Shown piece by piece: positions 25,822-34,340 of a DNA stretch of 64,000 nt. Within the stretch, counting starts at the first letter, position 1. The number at the start of each line of letters is the position of its first letter. The notes beneath the pieces are model-generated. The model saw nothing but the letters and a program-made list of their open reading frames with translations, was not told where the DNA came from and made no database searches. This DNA is from Gammaproteobacteria bacterium (GTDB lineage: Bacteria > Pseudomonadota > Gammaproteobacteria > Pseudomonadales > Ketobacteraceae), in NCBI GenBank assembly GCA_013178375.1, contig JABLXQ010000004.1:62001-126000 (forward strand), in the 5' to 3' direction. A program made the translations under genes and the position numbers.

Positions 25822-27084
25822 TCATGGCTGGACCGACACTGGCTGGTGGCCAACCAGTGTTGCGTTGAGGGCATCGGCAAACCGTTGCGCCAGCACGTCG
25901 CGGTCAAAGTGGCGCATCACATATTCCTTGCCGCAGGATGCCATGGCCGCGTAGACCGCACGCTCATCGGCCAGCCGGACAACCGCCGCCGCCAACGCAT
26001 CCGCATTTTCCGGCTCTATGCACAGACCTGCCTGGGATTCCTCCACGATACGCGCGCTCTCCCCTTCCACGCCGAGAATGATGGGCTTGTTCATGGCGAA
26101 GCTTTCAAACAGTTTGGATGGAATGACGGACTTGAACGTGTCGCTCTTCTTCAGCAGGATCAGCGAGACCTGCACCCTGGACCAGAGTGCCGGCATTTTG
26201 CGCTTGGGCATCTGGTCCAGCATGACCAGATTGGGTAGCTGCATGTCGCGCGCATATTGCAGCAGGCGATCACGCTCGGCACCATCGCCTACCAGCAGAA
26301 AGGCGATGTCGGTCCGGTGGCGGATTTTCTGGGCGGCCAGCAGAACGGTGTCAAGGTGGTGCGCCATGCCATGGGTACCGACATAGGCCGCAATGAATTT
26401 TCCATCCAGACCATGCTGTGCAAACAGTGCATCCACTTCACTGTCCTTTTCCACGGCCGACGCAGAAAACAGGTCAAGATCGACGCCATTCTTGATGACC
26501 CGTATTTTTTCACTGCTGATGCCTTTCGCCACCATGTAATCCCGGAAAGAATCAGTCACCGGCACAATCAGATCGCAGGCGCGATAGCAGAACAGCTCCA
26601 GCCGGTACAGCAGGGCGGTTACCACGCCTTCCTTCATCGCACCGACAGCGATGATGGATTCCGGCCAGAGATCGCGGATTTCCAGTACCCAGCGCGTCCG
26701 TCGCAAGCGCGCCACGCAGTAACCGGCCAGCCCGTTGAAAAACTGTGGCGAGGTTGAAATCACCACGTCCGGACGGCTGAAGCGCCAGCACAGCAACACG
26801 CACATCAGCATGAACCAGATATAATTCAACGTTCGCAGACCAAAGCCCTTGTTGGCCGACAGCAATGTCAACAGGCGAATAACCTGGATTCCGTTGTGAT
26901 CTTCCACGCTCCACAAGCGGTTTCGGTAGCCGGGATACAGGACACCGCGGGGATGATTGGGATTGCAGGTGACAACCGTAACCTCATGCCCCTGCCGAAC
27001 CCAGCGCACGCAGTGTTCGTACGTACGGGTGGCCGGCGCATTCACCTCCGGTGGAAAGTAATGGGACAGGAACAGGATTTTCAT
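25822..27084 (-). CDS. wbuB: GT4-family glycosyltransferase, WbuB-like
   Basis: A 420-residue GT-B enzyme. The opening KILFLSHYFPPEVNAPATRTYEH, the VTCNPNHPRGVLYPGYRNRLW stretch and EIRDLWPESIIAVGAM are characteristic of WbuB and its relatives, which usually add an N-acetyl-amino sugar (in WbuB, L-FucNAc) to the lipid-linked first sugar. The donor-binding region has SVIPSKLFESFAMNKPII. Its start overlaps the stop of the heparinase-family gene by four bases (27081-27084). The neighbouring oxidoreductase and heparinase-family genes form a trio with it that is common in O-antigen and EPS loci. The sugar here is not known. Confidence 0.82.
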   Translation of the reverse strand: MKILFLSHYFPPEVNAPATRTYEHCVRWVRQGHEVTVVTCNPNHPRGVLYPGYRNRLWSVEDHNGIQVIRLLTLLSANKGFGLRTLNYIWFMLMCVLLCWRFSRPDVVISTSPQFFNGLAGYCVARLRRTRWVLEIRDLWPESIIAVGAMKEGVVTALLYRLELFCYRACDLIVPVTDSFRDYMVAKGISSEKIRVIKNGVDLDLFSASAVEKDSEVDALFAQHGLDGKFIAAYVGTHGMAHHLDTVLLAAQKIRHRTDIAFLLVGDGAERDRLLQYARDMQLPNLVMLDQMPKRKMPALWSRVQVSLILLKKSDTFKSVIPSKLFESFAMNKPIILGVEGESARIVEESQAGLCIEPENADALAAAVVRLADERAVYAAMASCGKEYVMRHFDRDVLAQRFADALNATLVGHQPVSVQP

Positions 27085-28793
27085 GCATCAACTCCGCCTT
27101 TGGCCGGGTCCAGTTCGATTCTGACAGCCATCCTCGTGGTGGTGGAACCGTGTCTCTGCAGGCAAATGCGCTGTCCGTTCAGAACAACGCCAAAATCAGG
27201 ACAGTAATAGGAATGCTCGATCGTGGTATTGGCAACGTCCGAAACCGCTATCCTGGCAGCAAGATCGCCCGCGACCCGCAAATTGAAACCGTCACCCTCC
27301 GGCTGGATATCGACATCCGGATGCAAATGAAAATTGGATTCGATGCTGGCGTTGCTGCTGGACTGCACGATATCCACAATGTCGATCTGATGTTCACCGA
27401 GATGATAGGCCCGCGTCTGCCGCCACGGCGTACCACACGCCGAATGGGATGAGATGCGCAGGATGATTTCTGCTTCATCCCCGCAATCCGTCGGCACCAT
27501 CGCCAGCTTCAATAGTTCTATGGTAGCGCGCGAGCCAACCCTGAACTCGCCCCAGAGCTCATGCTGATTGTCACCGTTAACCATCACAACATTGTGGGCC
27601 AGCGACGACCGCGAATAGCGCCGCAGTTCACCCTGCGCATACTGACTGACGCCACTGTCCACCACCAGTCGTCCATGTTGGGTACAGAGTTCAAAACTAC
27701 CCATGTCACAGTGCGTGTGGCCCGGCTGATAGCCAGGGCTGACGCCGCCGGATGAGATGATAATCTTGTAGTGACTGGTTTCCCGGATGACAAAACCGGA
27801 ATCCCGGCAATGCACCAGCGGCTTCCCTTCGGCTTCGTCGATGTCGTCAACCGTGCCGCTCAATTGCTTCCAATAGGCCGACAGCATTTTCCAGTCATGG
27901 CATGCATGCAGGGTGGAATCGCCAAACAGCGCCACTTTGTCGTCAGAAAAACTTAACAGACGCAAAAACGCCAGCCCGCGCTGAATGACAGAAGCCAGAC
28001 TGCCTACGCAGGGATGGTCCACACCGGCCTTGTGCAGAAGATTGAACAGATCCAGACAATCTTCCAGGCAAATGGCATGGTACATGGGCGAGCGTTCATA
28101 GTGGCCTCCGTCCTCGTTGAACTGTTCGTCCAGTTCGCGCAGGAGCAGATCGCAATAGCGTTTCAGCCAGGTGCGATAGGTTGGCTCGGACTGCATGAAT
28201 GCGCAGAACCAGATCATCGCAACTATGTTCTTGAACAGATGATTGGCGCGGATATGGTACTCAATATTGCGTTTGAGCCACTCACCCTGTTGCACCAGGC
28301 TGAACAGCCACTCTTCGCTGAGACTGCCTGCGGCCTGCTCGCGGGCACAGAAATATTTGATCCAGTTCACCAGCCGCAGGGACACCGGATAGGGTTCCCA
28401 GGCATCGCTGCAACCGGCTGGATTATGAATAATCCAGCTGTAAATACTGTGCGCGGCCCAGTGATCATCAGGCTCCGCATCTTTCAGCCAGTCGAAGTAA
28501 TGCAGGTGATAGCGCCACAGCTTCGGATATTCCTGCGCACGCCAGTCAATCTTGTCGATACCGAAACTGGAAGTCTGCGAGAGGAACTCGAATCTGCCAT
28601 CCTGCAGACAGGGCTTCACGGCAGGCAACGGCTTTGCCAGCTTAAAAAATTGCGCCGGCATTGGTGTGCCCGCTTCAACCGGCGTTGCTGCCAACCTGTT
28701 CTGTGGCAATATGCGACGCCATACGAAATACCAAAGCTGCGACAGCGGTATATGTTTTGCGGTTCTCAGGTACAGTCCAGCACGCGCCAGCAT
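27081..28793 (-). CDS. Heparinase II/III-family protein
   Basis: A 570-residue protein with an N-terminal alpha/alpha region (LHYFDWLKD, WEPYPVSLRLVNWIKYF, NHLFKNIVAMIWF, EDGGHYERSPMYHAI) and a C-terminal beta-sandwich part (PGHTHCDMGSFELCTQHGRLVVDSG, SLAHNVVMVNGDNQHELWG). These are the conserved pieces of the heparinase II/III family. No signal peptide is seen, as is usual for members in polysaccharide biosynthesis loci, where the substrate and even lyase activity are uncertain. A role in processing uronic-acid-containing glycan is plausible because the locus makes UDP-ManNAcA. It lies three bases after the oxidoreductase gene. Confidence 0.83.
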   Translation of the reverse strand: MLARAGLYLRTAKHIPLSQLWYFVWRRILPQNRLAATPVEAGTPMPAQFFKLAKPLPAVKPCLQDGRFEFLSQTSSFGIDKIDWRAQEYPKLWRYHLHYFDWLKDAEPDDHWAAHSIYSWIIHNPAGCSDAWEPYPVSLRLVNWIKYFCAREQAAGSLSEEWLFSLVQQGEWLKRNIEYHIRANHLFKNIVAMIWFCAFMQSEPTYRTWLKRYCDLLLRELDEQFNEDGGHYERSPMYHAICLEDCLDLFNLLHKAGVDHPCVGSLASVIQRGLAFLRLLSFSDDKVALFGDSTLHACHDWKMLSAYWKQLSGTVDDIDEAEGKPLVHCRDSGFVIRETSHYKIIISSGGVSPGYQPGHTHCDMGSFELCTQHGRLVVDSGVSQYAQGELRRYSRSSLAHNVVMVNGDNQHELWGEFRVGSRATIELLKLAMVPTDCGDEAEIILRISSHSACGTPWRQTRAYHLGEHQIDIVDIVQSSSNASIESNFHLHPDVDIQPEGDGFNLRVAGDLAARIAVSDVANTTIEHSYYCPDFGVVLNGQRICLQRHGSTTTRMAVRIELDPAKGGVDA

Positions 28794-28796
28794 GGC

Positions 28797-30956
28797 TCAG
28801 TTTTCCAGCATGGCGGTCAGATCGATGGCACAGCGACTGACCTGCAGCATTTCATCGAACGCAATGGGTGACGGAGCGCCGTTGCGCAGCGCCTCAACAA
28901 AAGCGGCGACACAGGCGTCATTACCCTTGTCCTGGCGCCACAGCGAGCGCGACGAAACACGTCCACCGTAAGCACGCAATTTACGAAAATTGTCGATCTG
29001 GAATACATTGCCGGCCCAGAATACGTCGATGCGTTCCTTGGGAAACGACGAATGGCCGTTGGCGCAGTACTGGATCGACGCGATGCTGCCATTGGCAAAC
29101 TTCAGTTGCACACTGCACTTGTCGCTGGCGATGCCGCTATAGCGGTTGTTGCCCACTGCAATGATGTTGTATTGCACGATCGCACTGCCCGCCAGGTACA
29201 GTGCCAGATCAATGAAGTGACACATTTCCCCGACGATCCGGCCACCACCTACCTTGACGTCCTGAATCCAGCTGGAGGCTGGAATTTCACCGGCGTTGAT
29301 CGTCATGTTGATGCAGGCAGGATCACGGTCTGTATCCAGCACTTGTTTGAGTGGTCGCACCAGCGATGAGAAGCGGCGATTGAAGCCGATCATGACCTGC
29401 GGCGGATTGGCACGACTGCGCGTGGAAGCATAGGCGTGTTCAATGCTGATCAGTTCGCTTTGCGTAATGGCCAACGGCTTTTCTACAAACACGTGCTTGC
29501 CCGCCATCAGGGCCGCGTTGACATAGCGCGCGTGGGTGTCATGCCGGGTTGCCACTGTCACCAGATCAATCTGGCGATCAGCAATCACGGAATCGCTGTC
29601 CGTCGTAATTTTCTGAAAGCCGAATTTCTTCGCTGCATGGGTGCCGCTGGTGCCGCCATTGCAGGCCACCGTAACCAGATTGACATTGGCCTTGCGGAAC
29701 GCAGGTATCAGTACCCGGCTGGCATAGTTGCCCGAACCGATGCAGCCAACCCGGATGGAAGTCAGGTCTACCGGCTGCGCAGAATCCGGTTGCATCGCTG
29801 GCCCTGGATTGGCCTGAATCGTCGAAGCCTGCACCTGCCCGGCGGGTTGCTGGCGGTCACACTCCAGCACCACACCCAGCGCTCCGCCCTGCATGATTGC
29901 AGCGTACGCATCGCCCGCAGCGTCCAGCCGGAAACGCGAGGTTATCATGCCTTCCGGATGCACCGCTCCGCTCGCCATCGCAGCCAGCACTGCCTCAAAA
30001 TTGCGTTGCTCTGTCCAGCGCACGTAACCGATGGGATAATCGATACCCTTCTGCTCATAGTCGCGATCATAGCGACCGGGACCATAGGAGCATGACACCT
30101 GGAAACTCAATTCCTTTTCGTAAAAATCCGCCCGCGATAACTCAAGCCCCACCACGCCCACCAACACGATACGACCGCGCTTGCGACACATGGTGGCCGC
30201 CTGGTGCACCGGATCATTGCTGCGGGTGGATGCTGTAATCAGCACACCATCTACACCCACGCCTTTTGTGCAGGTATGAGCGAATGCAACAGGATCGGCA
30301 CCGTCGCGCAACACGATTGACTCGGCACCAAATTGACGGGCCATGGAAACACGCCCGGCGTCAAAATCGATGCCGATGACACGGCAGCCATTGGCCTTGA
30401 GCAACTGCACGGTGAGCAATCCCACCAGACCCAGCCCGATGACCGCGAACGTCTCGCCCAACTCGGGCTGAACCAAACGGATACCCTGCAGGGCAATCGC
30501 CGCCATGACGGTGAAACTGGCCTGGTCATCACTCACAGAGGGAGGAATGCGGGCACACAGATGCTTCGGCACCGTCACCATTTCCGCATGATGACCATTG
30601 GAAACCACACGATCACCCGGCTGAAAGCCATCCACATGGGCGCCGCATTGAACCACCACGCCCACATTGCAGTAACCCATCGGAATCGGCTGATCCAGTT
30701 TGGCGCGCACCGCTTCCACCGTCGGCAGCAGGCCATCGGTCCTGATCTTGTCCAGCACCATGCGCACTTTGTCCGGCTGCTGGCGCGCCTTCTGCACCAG
30801 GCTGGCCTTGCCAAAATCCACCAGCATTTTTTCGGTGCCTGCCGATACCAGCGTTTGCGTGGTACGAATCAGCAAATGCCCGCTTTGAACCATAGGGCAT
30901 GGCACATTTTCAATGTAGGTCGCGCCCGTACGCAGATCTTGCAGAACTTGCTTCAT
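28797..30956 (-). CDS. Two-domain oxidoreductase: zinc-type dehydrogenase fused to Gfo/Idh/MocA
   Basis: A 719-residue fusion. Residues 1 to about 365 form a medium-chain dehydrogenase (GLGLVGLLTVQLLKANG, nucleotide-binding at about 172-188), and about 395 to 719 a Gfo/Idh/MocA domain (VGCIGSGNYASRVLIPAF, then HVFVEKPLAITQSEL with the EKP catalytic lysine). Such fusions are common in EPS and O-antigen loci beside heparinase-family and WbuB-like genes, and probably modify a sugar nucleotide or lipid-linked sugar by NAD(P)-dependent steps. ATG 30956 was chosen over 30968, as it follows a GGGGGA site. It is the first gene of the leftward series to 19867. Confidence 0.85.
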   Translation of the reverse strand: MKQVLQDLRTGATYIENVPCPMVQSGHLLIRTTQTLVSAGTEKMLVDFGKASLVQKARQQPDKVRMVLDKIRTDGLLPTVEAVRAKLDQPIPMGYCNVGVVVQCGAHVDGFQPGDRVVSNGHHAEMVTVPKHLCARIPPSVSDDQASFTVMAAIALQGIRLVQPELGETFAVIGLGLVGLLTVQLLKANGCRVIGIDFDAGRVSMARQFGAESIVLRDGADPVAFAHTCTKGVGVDGVLITASTRSNDPVHQAATMCRKRGRIVLVGVVGLELSRADFYEKELSFQVSCSYGPGRYDRDYEQKGIDYPIGYVRWTEQRNFEAVLAAMASGAVHPEGMITSRFRLDAAGDAYAAIMQGGALGVVLECDRQQPAGQVQASTIQANPGPAMQPDSAQPVDLTSIRVGCIGSGNYASRVLIPAFRKANVNLVTVACNGGTSGTHAAKKFGFQKITTDSDSVIADRQIDLVTVATRHDTHARYVNAALMAGKHVFVEKPLAITQSELISIEHAYASTRSRANPPQVMIGFNRRFSSLVRPLKQVLDTDRDPACINMTINAGEIPASSWIQDVKVGGGRIVGEMCHFIDLALYLAGSAIVQYNIIAVGNNRYSGIASDKCSVQLKFANGSIASIQYCANGHSSFPKERIDVFWAGNVFQIDNFRKLRAYGGRVSSRSLWRQDKGNDACVAAFVEALRNGAPSPIAFDEMLQVSRCAIDLTAMLEN

Positions 30957-30962
30957 TCGATC

Positions 30963-30979
30963 CCCCAACTGCAGTGGGG
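30963..30979 (-). promoter_or_regulatory. Hairpin overlapping the ribosome-binding site of the oxidoreductase gene
   Basis: On the minus strand CCCCA and TGGGG form a five-pair stem around a seven-base loop, just before ATG 30956. The right arm overlaps the GGGGGA ribosome-binding site, so the fold could lower translation of the first gene of this operon. It rests on base-pairing alone. Confidence 0.3.
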
Positions 30980-31013
30980 CGATGATATGTATGAAAAATG
31001 ACAGTTGGATAAC

Positions 31014-31049
31014 AAAAAAGCCCTTCGAAAAACTTTCGAAGGGCTTTTT
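31014..31049 (-). terminator. Strong rho-independent terminator after xrtD
   Basis: A perfect 12-bp stem (31019-31030 with 31034-31045) with a three-base loop, flanked by a run of A on the left and a run of T on the right, so it can work in both directions. It ends the leftward exosortase transcript and isolates it from the oxidoreductase operon. Confidence 0.88.
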
Positions 31050-31175
31050 GCATCTCGGACCGTGACAGCGCCCTGACGCACGCTATCACTTCCGCAGTTT
31101 CGAATACTGGCGTTACAGTTTCATGAAAGCGCATGTAAATCCCGGGATTTGCGCCGAACCCATATCAGACATTCG

Positions 31176-32801
31176 TCAATCGGGAATAAAACGCGGCAAC
31201 TCCGGAGCAATGGAGCGAACGAATTGCTGCATCTGCTGGTCAGCAACAGCAACATCCTGGAACGGCCCGACTTCCATCATGACGCGAACCAGCGCGCCGT
31301 CAGAGCGCCCCAGCGTAAGACGATCCCAGAAGATCCACCACTTCGCCATCAGCTCGCTGGTGATGATGCGGCCTCGCTGCTGCATCCAGTAATAAACCAG
31401 TACCTGCTGGTTATCCTTGGCGATAAGGGCGCGACTGATTTCCAGCGGCTTACCCGCAATGTGAATATCCGGCAATTCCTGCTGATCGATGGTCTTGATG
31501 CGCCAGCCCGAGCCGGGCAGACAGGACCGGGGCGAGTGAATCGTGCCAGCGCCTTCCGCCTGCACATCGTAATAGGCAATATACAGATTGATCGGCGTTC
31601 GGGTCGCGGATTTGTAATCCGCCACCATGTAATCATCCAGCTGCAACTCACCCAGGAAGGCGGCATCCAGCGTGCCAGGCGTCGCCAGCCGGTCATCAAC
31701 CAGCCCCGGAAAGCGGTTCAGCTTTTCACGCGCCGGATAAACCGTTTCCACCACCGACATGGACTGGTTAACCAGCAGGAAGCCCAGCAACATCGCGGTG
31801 GCAACATAAAACTGCAGCGGGACCGTGCGCACCTTGCTCGGCATCCGCGGGTCGGTTGGCGCCGGCAATTCCAGTGACAAAACTTCCTGCAATGGGCGCT
31901 TTTCGCCGCGCAGTTTATTCAGCACGATGATTTCCAGAAACAGAACCATAAACGCGGCCATGAACACGACCCAGCCTTCGAAGTCGTGCAGGAAACCTTC
32001 GGCCATCTGCTTGCCCCAGTACTCCACGGTAATGCCGATGGCACCAATGCGAAAGCTGTTCATCAGTACCGTAATGGGCATGCTGGACAGAAAAACCAGC
32101 ACCCGCATCCACAGAGGCGCCTTGTAGAAGATGGCCAGGATCAGGCTCAGCGCCATCAGCGGAAACAGGTAACGCAAACCGCTACAGGCTTCCACCACCT
32201 GCAATTTCATCGCGCCCAGATCGATTACGTTGCCTTCCAGATAAACACTGATATCGAACAGACGGATCAGCCAGACGCCGATCTGCGACGAGATCAACTG
32301 CAGCTGGCTGGAAAGGTTGTTATAGAAAAATGTGGGCAGCTTGACCATGAAGATCAGCATGAACATGGCCACCCAGATCAGCTTGAATGCACGCCAGCCC
32401 ATCAAGGCCAGGAAAAGACCGGTAATGCAGATGACGAGGGCATATTGACCCATCGTAGAGACAACAGCGAGGCGGCCAGCCAGATGGAGCAACGCACCGA
32501 ACACCACAATGGCAACACCGATCCACGATCCGGAGAAGGGGATTTTTTCGAGCTGATCCTTTTTCTGGTAGATCAGGAACAGGGCGATGAAAGGGATGAG
32601 GAAGCCGTGGCTGTATTCTTCCTGGGTTTGCCAGGCGTTGTAGAGAGAGCCCGCTTCAGATGCAAATGCAATCCCGACAAGTACACTTGCCAGCAGCAAC
32701 AGGGCCCACATCAGGCTGGGCTCACGCCAGTTGACACTGGCTCCGGTCAAATCAATTGAAGTACCCAAAACAGCGCCCCACCACAACCATGCACGAATCA
32801 A
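31176..32801 (-). CDS. xrtD: Exosortase fused to EpsI domain, probable VPLPA-CTERM-type (XrtD)
   Basis: An integral membrane transpeptidase-like enzyme, up to 541 residues. The first 300 residues have eight or so membrane segments and the exosortase catalytic set: Cys206 in VEACSGLRYL, Arg251 in NSFRIG and His272 in HDFEGW. EEYSHGFLIP near 61-70 is also typical. Residues about 310-541 form an EpsI-like periplasmic domain (HSPRSCLPGSGW). This fusion is the layout of XrtD, whose targets end in VPLPA-CTERM, and such a protein is encoded at 47795-48334. The long frame starts at TTG 32801; ATG 32711 is an alternative giving a first helix right after the start. The gene is followed by a strong terminator. 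Confidence 0.85.
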   Translation of the reverse strand: MIRAWLWWGAVLGTSIDLTGASVNWREPSLMWALLLLASVLVGIAFASEAGSLYNAWQTQEEYSHGFLIPFIALFLIYQKKDQLEKIPFSGSWIGVAIVVFGALLHLAGRLAVVSTMGQYALVICITGLFLALMGWRAFKLIWVAMFMLIFMVKLPTFFYNNLSSQLQLISSQIGVWLIRLFDISVYLEGNVIDLGAMKLQVVEACSGLRYLFPLMALSLILAIFYKAPLWMRVLVFLSSMPITVLMNSFRIGAIGITVEYWGKQMAEGFLHDFEGWVVFMAAFMVLFLEIIVLNKLRGEKRPLQEVLSLELPAPTDPRMPSKVRTVPLQFYVATAMLLGFLLVNQSMSVVETVYPAREKLNRFPGLVDDRLATPGTLDAAFLGELQLDDYMVADYKSATRTPINLYIAYYDVQAEGAGTIHSPRSCLPGSGWRIKTIDQQELPDIHIAGKPLEISRALIAKDNQQVLVYYWMQQRGRIITSELMAKWWIFWDRLTLGRSDGALVRVMMEVGPFQDVAVADQQMQQFVRSIAPELPRFIPD

Positions 32802-32834
32802 AAGGACATATCCTGCGCCATAGTATTACCGGAA

Positions 32835-32853
32835 CGTTAAACATTTATTAACG
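32835..32853. promoter_or_regulatory. Small dyad in the xrtD/PMT divergent region
   Basis: CGTTAA and TTAACG flank seven AT-rich bases between the divergent xrtD and PMT-like genes, and a further GTTAACG occurs at about 32895. This could be an operator or simply the AT-rich part of overlapping promoters. No clear -35/-10 pair was found in the 146 bp. Confidence 0.2.
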
Positions 32854-32947
32854 GCAAGCCTCGCGCCGTCGTCACACAGGCGTCACAAACTGTTGTTAAC
32901 GTGCGCTGCCTTTCGCAGGCATTGCGCACCCACTGGTGTTTCAGGTC

Positions 32948-34297
32948 ATGGCTATGTCCGGTAAACCGCTGCCAAGCGGCGGCGACAAGGTGTTCCTCGC
33001 TGCTACCACCGTGGCGGTGGCAGTGGTCTGTGTGAGCGCACTGTTTGTCACCGGAGAGGCCGGCAAGGGCTCGGGCGCGGAAATGTCCACCATCGCGGAA
33101 CATCTGGTGAATGGTCGTGGCTACGCCTCGCCCTATCTTCCACCCGAACAGGCCACGCCAACTACCGTGTCGCCACCGCTGTATGTGTGGCTGATGGCCG
33201 GAACCTACGAGCTCTTTGGCATCAAGAGCTTCACATCGCGACTGTTGCTACAATTGCTCAATATTGCATTCCACTGCAGCACACTCATCGTGCTGTTTCA
33301 TTTCTGCCGGCGCACTTTGTCCCTGCAGGCTGCACGGGCGTTCGCGGTTCTATACTGCCTGCATCCCCATCTGATCTATCTGCCGTCCAATATCTGGGAA
33401 ACCAGCCTGACCACCTTTTTGCTGTCGCTTATTTTGTACATCGCCACATTTCACCTGGCGCAGTACAAGACCAGGGGACTGATACTGTTCGGGGTATTGC
33501 TGGGCATAACGTCATTGAGCAATCCTGCCTGGACCATCAGCTATCCATTCATTTGTCTGCTGCCATTCCTGCTGCAACGGAACAGGCCGCTGATTGCGCC
33601 ATTGCTGAAGGCACTGCCACTAATAACGCTCGCCTTCACGCTGGTGGTTTCGCCCTGGGTGTACCGCAATTATCTGGTGACGGGTGAATTCATTTTTGTA
33701 CGGGGGATGACCGGCCCCGAATGGTTCAAGGGCAACAATGAGATTTCTGGTGGCGGGCATGGCGACGGCTTTGTCCGTTATTACCTGCTGGCGAACGTGG
33801 CGGAAGACGAACGGCAAAAACTCGCCACGCTGGGAGAGCAGGGCTACAACGATCACACCATGCAGGCTGCACTGGATTTCATTCGCGAGCATCCACAGGA
33901 CTTTGCTCTGCTGACCGCAAAGCGCATTCTAATGTGGTGGACTGGCGATCTGGATGCCACTCATTGGTATTACCAGCAGCGCAACTCCAGCTTCCTGACA
34001 GGGTCCGGTTCCAGCCACTATTTTTTGCTGGGGCTGCTGCTGACTCTGTCCGGCGCCGTCACCAGCCTGTTTGCTTTCGCCGGGCTTTATCACATCAATC
34101 GGCCACGGCAACGGTTATGGGCACTCTATGTCTACCTGATCCTGTTGCCGTTACCGTTTTATTTGATTATTGCCGGTTTCCGCTACCAGTCCGCGCTGAT
34201 GCCCTTTCTGCTCATCCCGGCGTCCCATGCCGTGACCTTGCTGCTGGCGCGAATTCAGAGTCGCAACACCATGACTTGGGCGGCATCCGCACACTGA
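32948..34297 (+). CDS. PMT/ArnT-like membrane glycosyltransferase (GT-C fold)
   Basis: A 449-residue membrane protein with about eleven hydrophobic segments. The acidic residues in the first periplasmic loop (GKGSGAEMSTIAEHLVNGRGYASPY) and the following PPLYVWLMAGTYELFG fit the PMT/ArnT-like superfamily, which uses polyprenyl-phosphate sugars. The long periplasmic loop has TGPEWFKGNNE. ATG 32948 was chosen; GTG 32936 is possible. It is divergent from xrtD and stands alone on the plus strand, so it may glycosylate exported proteins, perhaps the exosortase substrates, or decorate the EPS. The target is not known. It ends convergently with a GT4 gene. Confidence 0.75.
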   Translation: MAMSGKPLPSGGDKVFLAATTVAVAVVCVSALFVTGEAGKGSGAEMSTIAEHLVNGRGYASPYLPPEQATPTTVSPPLYVWLMAGTYELFGIKSFTSRLLLQLLNIAFHCSTLIVLFHFCRRTLSLQAARAFAVLYCLHPHLIYLPSNIWETSLTTFLLSLILYIATFHLAQYKTRGLILFGVLLGITSLSNPAWTISYPFICLLPFLLQRNRPLIAPLLKALPLITLAFTLVVSPWVYRNYLVTGEFIFVRGMTGPEWFKGNNEISGGGHGDGFVRYYLLANVAEDERQKLATLGEQGYNDHTMQAALDFIREHPQDFALLTAKRILMWWTGDLDATHWYYQQRNSSFLTGSGSSHYFLLGLLLTLSGAVTSLFAFAGLYHINRPRQRLWALYVYLILLPLPFYLIIAGFRYQSALMPFLLIPASHAVTLLLARIQSRNTMTWAASAH

Positions 34298-34340
34298 CAT
34301 CTGACGACTCCACGCCGGAATTCGTAGCCGGCCCGTCAAA

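Noticed and set aside
32835-32853. Dyad between xrtD and the PMT-like gene as a firm operator
   Set aside because: The arms are only six bases in AT-rich sequence; kept only as a low-confidence site.
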